Shown here: piece by piece, positions 25,206 through 32,664 of the stretch
How positions within the stretch are numbered: position 1 is the stretch's first letter
How the letters are laid out: every line of letters starts with the position of its first letter
Assembly (NCBI GenBank): GCA_903927465.1
Contig: CAIYMY010000059.1
Coordinates: 1 to 32,664 of the forward strand
DNA from: an uncultured Rhodospirillales bacterium
GTDB taxonomy: Bacteria; Pseudomonadota; Alphaproteobacteria; Acetobacterales; Acetobacteraceae
Direction of reading: 5' to 3'
Length of the DNA: 32,664 bases
The notes under the pieces: model-generated
Databases searched by the model: none
The model's input: the letters and a program-made list of their open reading frames with translations, nothing else
What the model was told of the DNA's origin: nothing
Translations under genes and position numbers: made by a program

Positions 25206-26726
25206 ATGAGCATTGACGCTGCCCTGCTGATTGCACGATCGGGACTGCTGCATACGCAGCGGGCCCTGTCCAACGCAGCGGATAATGTGGCGAATGCCGA
25301 AACCGAAGGCTATACGCGCAAGCGTATCGTTAGTGATGCCGTTTCCGTCAATGGTGAGGGCATGGGCGTACGTAGCCTTGGCCCAATGCGTGACGTGGAT
25401 ACAGCGCTCACGAATGAAATGAACAAGCGTCGTTCGGTGAAATCCGCCGCAGAATTGCGGGATAATGTCTTGTCCCGCATCAATGAAGCGCATGGTGACC
25501 CGGCAAAAGGTGAAGGGCTTGGTGATCTGGTTTCCAAATTGCACACCAGCTTTGTCGAACTCCGGGTTGACCCCTCCCAGGTGGTCAAACAACAGGCCGT
25601 TGTATTGAATGCTGCGCAAAATACTGTGACGCGCTTTAATGATATCACCAGGGTCGTCGGGGAAGCCCGCCAGGCGGCACATGATGGCATTGTGCAGAAA
25701 GTCGCACAGATAAATTCCACGCTTCGCGAAATCGGTTTGCTGAGTTACAATGTTGTGGGGCGTACCGGTGCTGGTATGCCCACCGCCGATGTTGAAGATA
25801 AGGTTGATGTCGCACTTTCCCGGTTGAGTGATCTGTTGGAAGTGAAGCCCATTCGCCAGGCCAATGGTGGCCTTTTGCTTTTGGGCGCGGGCGGCATCAC
25901 CATTCCGATCCATAAAGAAGGCGATGTCTTCTCAGTACAAGATGCGGTCATTGCGCCGGATGGTTTTTACGGTGGGTCGGGCACGATTCCGGCCATCACG
26001 ATGAGTGGCATTGATGTCACGCGCCAATTGATCGGTGGAACGCTTGGTGAGTCCATCACGCTTCGTGATCAGACCCTACCGCGCTATCAGGCAGAACTTG
26101 ACGTCGCAGCCACAGAAATCGCTGACCGTTTCCGGGCGGAGGGCTTGCGGCTTTTCACCGATACTAACGGGACCGTTCCTGATCCCAATCTGGCCTATGC
26201 TGGCAGCGCGCAAGTTGGTTTCGCCAATCGGATTCAGGTTAATCCCGCTGTTCGCGCCGAAATCAGGCTGCTACGCGATGGTACGGAAACACTTACGGGG
26301 CCACCAAGCTTCACGCCAAACGACGTGGGTGGCCCGGCCGGCTTCGTGACCCTGATTGACCGCATCCTAAACTTTGCCTTCGGTGAGAAAAGTGCTTCCG
26401 GCGCAAGTTGGGGCGGCTTTGCCACAAGTGGTCTCGGCCCGGATGGGACGCTTTCCAGCCCCTTTGGATCGCCGCGTTCTATTGAGGATTACAGCGCACT
26501 TGTCACTGCCTCCCAAACTTCTGACAGCGCAGCAGCAACCAGCGCACTTGAAACCGCGAAGACGTTCAGTGATGGGCTGGAGGGGCGGTTTAACCGCGAA
26601 TCCAGGGTGGATGTGGATAGTGAAATGGCGTCTCTGATCCAGTTGCAGAATGCCTATGCAGCGAATGCGCGGGTCATGACTACGGCGCAGAGCATGTGGA
26701 CCACTTTCTTTGAATCGGTACGGTAA
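25206..26726 (+). CDS. flgK: Hook-filament junction protein FlgK (HAP1)
   Basis: First junction protein between hook and filament. The 506-residue product starts with the axial-protein signature ARSGLLHTQRALSNAADNVANAETEGYTRKR (about 10-40) and ends with VDVDSEMASLIQLQNAYAANARVMTTAQSMWTTFFESVR, both diagnostic for FlgK. Length is usual for alphaproteobacterial FlgK. It lies 34 bp after flgE and 3 bp before flgL. Confidence 0.96.
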   Translation: MSIDAALLIARSGLLHTQRALSNAADNVANAETEGYTRKRIVSDAVSVNGEGMGVRSLGPMRDVDTALTNEMNKRRSVKSAAELRDNVLSRINEAHGDPAKGEGLGDLVSKLHTSFVELRVDPSQVVKQQAVVLNAAQNTVTRFNDITRVVGEARQAAHDGIVQKVAQINSTLREIGLLSYNVVGRTGAGMPTADVEDKVDVALSRLSDLLEVKPIRQANGGLLLLGAGGITIPIHKEGDVFSVQDAVIAPDGFYGGSGTIPAITMSGIDVTRQLIGGTLGESITLRDQTLPRYQAELDVAATEIADRFRAEGLRLFTDTNGTVPDPNLAYAGSAQVGFANRIQVNPAVRAEIRLLRDGTETLTGPPSFTPNDVGGPAGFVTLIDRILNFAFGEKSASGASWGGFATSGLGPDGTLSSPFGSPRSIEDYSALVTASQTSDSAAATSALETAKTFSDGLEGRFNRESRVDVDSEMASLIQLQNAYAANARVMTTAQSMWTTFFESVR

Positions 26727-26729
26727 GCC

Positions 26730-27791
26730 ATGACCAATATCAACATGACTGCTCGGATCGGCCTTAACGCCACCCAGCTGCGCGAGCGCATTACGGTTCT
26801 TGGTGATCAACTTTCTACTGGCCGTAAGGGAAAAACCTATGCAGCGATTGGGTCAGATACACCGAAGGCCATAGACCTGCGCGGCGAAATCAGCCGTCGT
26901 GAAACCTATCAAACTACGATCAACCAGACACTCTCCAAGATCAGGGTTTCCCAAGGTGCATTGGATCGCATTGGCGCAATAGCCGAGAAATTCACAGCCA
27001 ACACAGCCAAGCTTTTGGGGGGCGCCAAGCCCGAGGAAATCCAAATCCAGGCCGCCCAGGCCGAAGCCGCCATGGCCGAGGTAGCGACACTGCTGAACGA
27101 GCAATTCGCTGGTGAATATCTTTTCGGTGGTTCCGATTCCCGTAACCCGCCCATCACAAATCCGCAGGCAATCGCAACAAGTGGCATGGGCCTTGCCATA
27201 AAGGCTCAGATCGCCTCGCTTAACGGGTCGAATGTGACAAGTGTTACGAATGCCACCAAGACTTTGGCGCAATCCAATGATGCGGGTACCACGCCTTTCT
27301 CGGTTTTCCTTTCCACTGGTGCTGGCGCCACACCGGAGCGGGTCAGCATCCTTGGGAACGACAATGATCGCGTTGAATACGGAATTAAGGCCAATCGCAA
27401 TGCGACCGTAAAGAGCACTGGGGAGACGACCGATTCCTGGGCCCGTGACCTGCTGCGCGGCCTGGCAAGCATTGCAGGTTTGACACCTGAGAAGGCTCAG
27501 CTAGGCAATGACTATACGACCTTCGTTACAACAGTCCGCAAGGGGCTGGACTCCGCCGTAGATGCCTTGGCGCTTGAGCGGGGTTCGCTCGGCTTGACCG
27601 AGGATCGGCTGCAGAGCATGGCGTCACGCCATGAAAGTGTCAGCATAAGCCTGAAGCTGCAGCTCAGCAGCCTAGAAGAAGTGGATATGGCGAAAACCAT
27701 CACATCTTTCCAGACAACACAGACCCAACTGGAAGCTTCTTATCGCGCCATTGCAATGGCGCAGCAGTTGAGCCTTACGCGCTTCCTATAG
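26730..27791 (+). CDS. flgL: Hook-filament junction protein FlgL (HAP3)
   Basis: Second junction protein, related to flagellin. The 353 residues have a flagellin-like N-terminus (LRERITVLGDQLSTGRKGKTYAAIGSD), coiled helices, the FAGEYLFGGSDSRNPPI segment typical of FlgL, and a C-terminal helix with TITSFQTTQTQLEASYRAIAMAQQLSLTRFL. Shares an operon with flgE and flgK. The next 510 bp hold no gene. Confidence 0.93.
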   Translation: MTNINMTARIGLNATQLRERITVLGDQLSTGRKGKTYAAIGSDTPKAIDLRGEISRRETYQTTINQTLSKIRVSQGALDRIGAIAEKFTANTAKLLGGAKPEEIQIQAAQAEAAMAEVATLLNEQFAGEYLFGGSDSRNPPITNPQAIATSGMGLAIKAQIASLNGSNVTSVTNATKTLAQSNDAGTTPFSVFLSTGAGATPERVSILGNDNDRVEYGIKANRNATVKSTGETTDSWARDLLRGLASIAGLTPEKAQLGNDYTTFVTTVRKGLDSAVDALALERGSLGLTEDRLQSMASRHESVSISLKLQLSSLEEVDMAKTITSFQTTQTQLEASYRAIAMAQQLSLTRFL

Positions 27792-27898
27792 CCCAGATCG
27801 ATTGGGCGTAATGCTGCCTGCCAGATCAAACTGAAGCCCGAATCGTACAGCCGCTTTTCCGCTACAGCGATCCCTCATTCCCATAACGGCCCCTGCCA

Positions 27899-27927
27899 GG
27901 CCCGACCGCGCTTGGTGTGGTTGGGCC
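27899..27927 (+). terminator. Hairpin after flgL
   Basis: GGCCCGACC and GGTTGGGCC form a 9-bp stem with one G-U pair and an 11-base loop, 108 bp after the flgL stop. It may end the flgE-flgK-flgL transcript. There is no U tract. Confidence 0.33.
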
Positions 27928-28288
27928 GTCGTGACCAAAAGGCCCCAAGTTCCTTGATGTGGCATTTGGCGTTCTTGACCGGCCTCATCAATCTCTTTCC
28001 CGCAGATGCGCGAATTCCGACCGCACGTAAAGAAACCACCGGTGGAGAAAAAAGAGTTCTTCGCTAATTTTTCGTCGGGCAAAAATTCATTTCCACAGAA
28101 CTCTCTTGACGCAGGAAGCATTTTTTGGATTCACAGAAATATTAAATCATTAATAGAGAAAATTCTGCGTTATTTACCTGATTTTTCAGCAATCATTCAA
28201 TTTCTCCCGTCATGATTACGTCATTCGCAAGAAGCGGATACAACCAGACCTTACGGCCACTTTCATTAGGGCACAGGTCACGAATGGG

Positions 28289-28302
28289 AAGGGGAATACC
28301 CC
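28289..28302 (+). promoter_or_regulatory. Flagellin Shine-Dalgarno paired in a GC hairpin
   Basis: The likely ribosome binding site GGAAGGGG ends at 28294. Its GGGG (28291-28294) can pair across AATA with CCCC (28299-28302), one base before the flagellin ATG. In Caulobacter, FlbT acts on the flagellin 5' leader; here flbT and flaF follow the flagellin gene. The hairpin is therefore a candidate translational control point. Pairing is seen in the sequence, control is inference. Confidence 0.5.
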
Positions 28303-28303
28303 A

Positions 28304-29125
28304 ATGGCTATGAATTCCGTAAATACCAATCTCGGCTCCATGGTGGCGCTTCAGTCCTTGAACCGCACTTCTGATCAGCTTTCTATCGTACAGAAGCGCA
28401 TCTCGACAGGCTTGCGCGTGTCGGACGCCAAGGATGATGGCGGCGCCTTTGCCGTATCCCAAGCGGTGCGCGCGGATGTCGCTGGCTTGACGGCAGCCAA
28501 TGAGCAGCTGGGCGGCACCAAGGGCGTTTTGGACACCACCTTTGCCGCTCTCGGCAAGGTCTCCGAAAGTATGGTCAAGGTCCGTGAAACCCTGACGCGC
28601 CTAGCGGACGGAACGCTCAATTCTGAGCAATTCGACCAATATTCTGCTCAATATACCGCTCTGCGTACTCAAATCCAGAACTTCATCACCGATGCCACCT
28701 ATAACGGCCGGACACTCCTGGATACGACCGATGGCGATATCGTGACCACACGTAACGAATCGGGCGATACCTTCACGGTTACGGCGATTGATGGGGCAAC
28801 CGACCTTGTTGTGGCTGCGGCGCCAGCCGATGTCACAGCGGCGCAGACCGCTTTGGGGGCTGCTGGTGACTTCAAAACCGTAGAATCCGCCATCGCTGAT
28901 GCCCTGAACCAGTTCGGGTCTGACAGCAACTATATTGATGCGCAGGTCCGCTACAACAAGGATAAGGTTGACGCCATAGAAGGCGGACTCGGCTCATTGA
29001 TTGACGCGGATCTTGCCAAGGAAAGTGCCAAACTTCAGTCGCTGCAGATCAGGCAGCAGCTAGGCACGCAGGCGATGTCTATCGCCAATCAGTCTCCGCA
29101 GATGTTGCTGAGCCTGTTCCGTTAA
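28304..29125 (+). CDS. fliC: Flagellin
   Basis: Filament subunit, 273 residues, short as in many alphaproteobacteria, with only a small variable middle (about 145-195). The N-terminal D0/D1 part has VNTNLGSMVALQSLNRTSDQLSIVQKRISTGLRVSDAKDDGGAFAVSQAVR, and the C-terminal part ends AKESAKLQSLQIRQQLGTQAMSIANQSPQMLLSLFR; both are typical. The ATG at 28304 is preceded by GGAAGGGG, which is partly trapped in a hairpin; a second in-frame ATG is two codons on. It is the only flagellin gene in the window, followed directly by its regulators flbT and flaF. Confidence 0.97.
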   Translation: MAMNSVNTNLGSMVALQSLNRTSDQLSIVQKRISTGLRVSDAKDDGGAFAVSQAVRADVAGLTAANEQLGGTKGVLDTTFAALGKVSESMVKVRETLTRLADGTLNSEQFDQYSAQYTALRTQIQNFITDATYNGRTLLDTTDGDIVTTRNESGDTFTVTAIDGATDLVVAAAPADVTAAQTALGAAGDFKTVESAIADALNQFGSDSNYIDAQVRYNKDKVDAIEGGLGSLIDADLAKESAKLQSLQIRQQLGTQAMSIANQSPQMLLSLFR

Positions 29126-29132
29126 TCAAGTC

Positions 29133-29159
29133 GGCGGCCCTGCCGAAAGCGGGGCCGCC
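29133..29159 (+). terminator. Strong GC hairpin after flagellin
   Basis: GGCGGCCC (29133-29140) pairs with GGGCCGCC (29152-29159) around an 11-base loop, 7 bp after the flagellin stop. With no U tract it more likely stabilises the flagellin mRNA end or partly terminates, reducing flbT-flaF relative to flagellin. Confidence 0.5.
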
Positions 29160-29179
29160 TACATCCGCGGGAGACAAAA

Positions 29180-29611
29180 ATGTCAACCCTAGTTCTTGAA
29201 CTTCGCCCAGGCGACATGATGATCGTCAACGGCGCCCCGATACGCTTTCGCAATCGCGCCCGTATCGAATTGACTGCGCGCGCACGCTTCCTGTTCGGCA
29301 AGCAATTGATGACGCCCGATATGGCCAATACCCCGGCCAGGCGCATCTATTTTGCGCTGCAAACCGCCTATATCGGTGATCATGATGAAAGACGCGCGGG
29401 CCTTGATCTTGCCCGTGAACTGATTGACGAATTCAGCGAAGCCACAACATCTGACATGGTACGCGACCTGCTGGACCGCGCCCTGAAGGCGGCGGAGGTG
29501 GATCAATGCTACCAGGCGCTGAAACTGGCGCGCCGCGTCATGCGCCATGAGGAGGTGGTGCTGGGTCTCACGCCCGTATCTGCCGTGTCGATCACGGAGG
29601 ATGTGGCATGA
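29180..29611 (+). CDS. flbT: Flagellin post-transcriptional regulator FlbT
   Basis: 143-residue RNA-level regulator found in alphaproteobacteria, which in Caulobacter binds flagellin mRNA and lowers its stability or translation until hook assembly is done. The conserved N-terminus LVLELRPGDMMIVNGAPIRFRNRARIELTARARFLFGKQLMTP is unmistakable, and the helical rest (ARRIYFALQTAYIGD, ARRVMRHEEVV) fits. It lies 54 bp after flagellin, beyond a hairpin, and overlaps flaF by ATGA. Confidence 0.95.
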   Translation: MSTLVLELRPGDMMIVNGAPIRFRNRARIELTARARFLFGKQLMTPDMANTPARRIYFALQTAYIGDHDERRAGLDLARELIDEFSEATTSDMVRDLLDRALKAAEVDQCYQALKLARRVMRHEEVVLGLTPVSAVSITEDVA

Positions 29612-29943
29612 ACATGATGCATGCGCACCGCGCCTATAAGATGACGCGGCAGGCGATGGACCCACGCGAACAGGAAGCCGATGTTGTTCGTCGTGTCACA
29701 TGGGCATTGAAGGAAGTGCTGGACCAGGAAGGCATCGCCCGGGCACGTGCCATCGCCGATAATAGGCGGCTTTGGATCGCGCTTGAAGCTTCGGTCCGCC
29801 ATCCCGCCAATCAATTGCCGCGCGATACAAAACTTGCGATGCTTAATGTCGGGCGCGCAGTATTGCGCGAAATGGAGGGCAACACGCCCGACCTTGGTTT
29901 TTTGATCGAGGTGAATGAGCAATTAGCGGCCGGACTGCGATAA
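29608..29943 (+). CDS. flaF: Flagellin biosynthesis regulator FlaF
   Basis: 111-residue partner of FlbT, needed in alphaproteobacteria for proper flagellin production or export. The sequence shows typical FlaF landmarks: HRAYKMTRQAMDPREQEADVVRRV at the N-terminus, then the RLWIALEASVRHPANQLP block and the C-terminal IEVNEQLAAGLR. The ATG overlaps the flbT stop (ATGA). Last gene of the flagellar region; tsaD starts 73 bp on. Confidence 0.94.
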   Translation: MNMMHAHRAYKMTRQAMDPREQEADVVRRVTWALKEVLDQEGIARARAIADNRRLWIALEASVRHPANQLPRDTKLAMLNVGRAVLREMEGNTPDLGFLIEVNEQLAAGLR

Positions 29944-30015
29944 GGCGCCATCACCAGGCCAGCAACGCGTCTGGCGCGGTTTGTGTTTGACCTGCGGCGT
30001 GGTAACGCCCGCCGC

Positions 30016-31053
30016 ATGAAGCGGGATGCGGTCATTCTAGGCATTGAAAGCAGCTGCGATGAAACAGCAGCCGCGGTCTTGCGCGCAGATGGCACCATCT
30101 TGGCCGAGGCTGTGTTCAGCCAGCAACAAGAACATGCGGCCTTTGGTGGTGTGGTGCCCGAAATCGCCGCGCGCGCGCATTTGCAGTATTTGCCCGGCCT
30201 GGTGGCCAAGGTCATGGACGAAGCTGGCATTGGTTATGCGGCGTTGCACGCGGTGGCCGCAACCGCGGGCCCAGGGCTCATTGGCGGGCTGATTGTTGGT
30301 TCTTCCTTCGCCAAGGGGTTGGCGTTGGCACGTGCCCTGCCCTTTCTTGCCATTAATCACCTGGAAGCACATGCGCTGACGGTACGCCTGCCGGGGCTAT
30401 TGCCGGGTGCGCCGCCGGAATTCCCGTATCTTTTGCTGCTGCTGTCAGGCGGGCATTGCCAATGCGTGCTGGTGGAAGGGCTTGGCCGTTATCGGCGCCT
30501 TGGCAGCACGTTGGATGATGCGGTTGGTGAGGCTTTCGACAAGGCCGCGAAGCTGCTTGGCCTGCCCTGGCCTGGCGGGCCACATCTGGAACGCTTGGCG
30601 GCACGGGGTAATCCATCCCTTGTTCCCTTGCCGCGCCCACTGCTTGGGCGGCCTGGGTGCGATTTCTCCTTCTCGGGCCTCAAGACCGCGGTGGCGCGGG
30701 CGGTGGCACTCGGGCAGGCAGGCCCTGAGGATATCGCGGCGTCCTTCCAGGCGGCGGTGGCTGCGGTGCTCGCGGATCGCGCTGCCCATGCGCTGGATAT
30801 GGCGCCGGGGGTCACGGCGCTGGTGGTCGCCGGGGGTGTGGCCGCCAATGGCGCAGTGCGCGCCGCACTTGGCAGCTTGGCCGCGGCCAGGGGCCTGCCG
30901 ATGCTTGCCCCGCCGCTGCGCTATTGTACCGACAATGCCGTCATGGTGGCCTGGGCGGGGCTTGAGCGGCTGCGCCACGGTTTGGCGGACCCGCTTTCGC
31001 ATAACCCCCGCCCACGTTGGCCGCTGACCGAGCTTTCCCCGCTGGCAGGCTGA
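30016..31053 (+). CDS. tsaD: tRNA N6-threonylcarbamoyladenosine transferase TsaD
   Basis: Catalytic subunit that, with TsaB and TsaE, transfers the threonylcarbamoyl group onto A37 of ANN-decoding tRNAs. The 345-residue product has the ASKHA-fold signatures [12 protein letters not shown] (8-18), PEIAARAH, the metal-binding His115 and His119 in [13 protein letters not shown], and [14 protein letters not shown] take the ATG at 30016; the frame continues upstream to a GTG at 29983, but the added residues are not typical. An unrelated housekeeping gene marking the end of the flagellar cluster; convergent with eno, 8 bp apart. Confidence 0.96.
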   Translation: MKRDAVILGIESSCDETAAAVLRADGTILAEAVFSQQQEHAAFGGVVPEIAARAHLQYLPGLVAKVMDEAGIGYAALHAVAATAGPGLIGGLIVGSSFAKGLALARALPFLAINHLEAHALTVRLPGLLPGAPPEFPYLLLLLSGGHCQCVLVEGLGRYRRLGSTLDDAVGEAFDKAAKLLGLPWPGGPHLERLAARGNPSLVPLPRPLLGRPGCDFSFSGLKTAVARAVALGQAGPEDIAASFQAAVAAVLADRAAHALDMAPGVTALVVAGGVAANGAVRAALGSLAAARGLPMLAPPLRYCTDNAVMVAWAGLERLRHGLADPLSHNPRPRWPLTELSPLAG

Positions 31054-31061
31054 GCCGGGCG

Positions 31062-32414
<1,353 letters not shown>

Positions 32415-32468
32415 CTAAGGGGCGCCGAGGCGCTATGCCTTGCCGGAAGTTGAGAAAGGACCCCGTTC

Positions 32469-32664
32469 ATGCTGGATCGCCCGCACCCCACCCCGGCCGC
32501 CCCTTCGGCAGACCCCTTCGCGCTGGCCAAGGCGCTGTCGGGCCTGCATTTCATCGGCGGCGCCTATGTGCCCGCACGGAGCGGCAAAAGCTTCGCCGTG
32601 GTGAACCCGGCCACCGGCATTGAAGTGGCCCGTGCGGCGGAAGGCGATGCGGCGGATGTGGATG
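32469..32664 (+). CDS. Aldehyde dehydrogenase family protein, 3' truncated by window edge
   Basis: Only the first 65 residues are in the window. After a Pro-rich start comes FIGGAYVPARSGKSFAVVNPATGIEVARAAEGDAADVD, the usual N-terminal pattern of NAD(P)-dependent aldehyde dehydrogenases (FI-G--V-A-SGK-F-V-NPATG). The ATG at 32469 has GAGAAAGGA about 9 bases upstream. Substrate cannot be judged because the catalytic part is missing. The 129-bp gap to eno holds the divergent promoters; I see no clear boxes in it. Confidence 0.85.
   Translation, partial: MLDRPHPTPAAPSADPFALAKALSGLHFIGGAYVPARSGKSFAVVNPATGIEVARAAEGDAADVD

Larger units (their letters stand above)
27792..28303. other. Non-coding region between flgL and flagellin
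   Basis: 512 bp without a supported gene; short frames on both strands show no family features. The left part is GC-rich and holds a hairpin at 27899-27927. The right part (about 28030-28220) is strikingly AT-rich with many A and T runs, typical of a promoter region. I found no GG-N10-GC sigma-54 pattern with good flanks here, so flagellin may use another sigma factor or activator. Confidence 0.6.

Noticed and set aside
27786-28121. 111-residue minus-strand frame after flgL as a gene or transposase remnant
   Set aside because: No recognisable motifs, no ribosome binding site and convergent overlap with the flgL end; treated as non-coding.

Overview
This window is a large flagellar and chemotaxis gene cluster from a GC-rich alphaproteobacterium, flanked by housekeeping genes. 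The alphaproteobacterial assignment rests on FlbT and FlaF next to the flagellin, the order fliF-fliG-fliH-fliN-flbD-flhA (the arrangement known from the Caulobacter fliF operon), and a CckA-type hybrid kinase. The gene repertoire would fit Rhodospirillales/Acetobacteraceae, but I cannot fix the genus from sequence alone.

Layout, left to right. (1) 1-3971 (+): a truncated cheY, a cheZ phosphatase gene and a 1006-residue exported TPR protein of unknown function, all overlapping. (2) 4128-5527 (+): the spermidine genes speD and speE, with a perfect 17-bp palindrome upstream of speD and a terminator-like hairpin between the genes. (3) 5541-6873 (-): a 103-residue orphan protein, fliO and fliP. 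(4) 6973-11966 (+): flgB-flgC-fliE-fliQ-fliR-flhB and a soluble CckA-like hybrid kinase. Two perfect 57-bp hairpin repeats sit between fliQ and fliR. (5) 12030-21007 (-): fliF-fliG-fliH-fliN-flbD-flhA-flhF-flhG, encoding the MS ring, switch parts, export gate, the sigma-54 activator and the polar placement proteins. (6) 21325-23570 (-): fliK-flgD. (7) 23858-27791 (+): flgE-flgK-flgL. (8) 28304-29943 (+): flagellin, flbT and flaF. (9) 30016-32664: tsaD (+), enolase (-) and the start of an aldehyde dehydrogenase gene (+).

The genes make up most of a flagellum: export gate (FlhA, FlhB, FliO, FliP, FliQ, FliR), MS ring and switch (FliF, FliG, FliN), proximal rod (FlgB, FlgC, FliE), hook (FlgD, FlgE, FliK), junction proteins (FlgK, FlgL) and filament. 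The window lacks fliI, fliJ, fliM, fliL, flgF, flgG, flgH, flgI, motA, motB and a FliD cap gene, so the cluster is split or continues elsewhere.

Regulation can be partly read. The fliK-flgE intergenic region carries two divergent sigma-54 promoters with near-consensus -24/-12 elements and a palindrome between them. The cognate activator, FlbD, is encoded about 6 kb away. The flagellin Shine-Dalgarno sequence is buried in a short GC hairpin directly before the start codon, and genes for the post-transcriptional regulators FlbT and FlaF follow. I found no wholly novel system. The most unusual items are the tandem hairpin repeat at 8476-8589, the 15-bp minisatellite in flhF, the long TPR protein, and the polyamine genes embedded in a motility locus.
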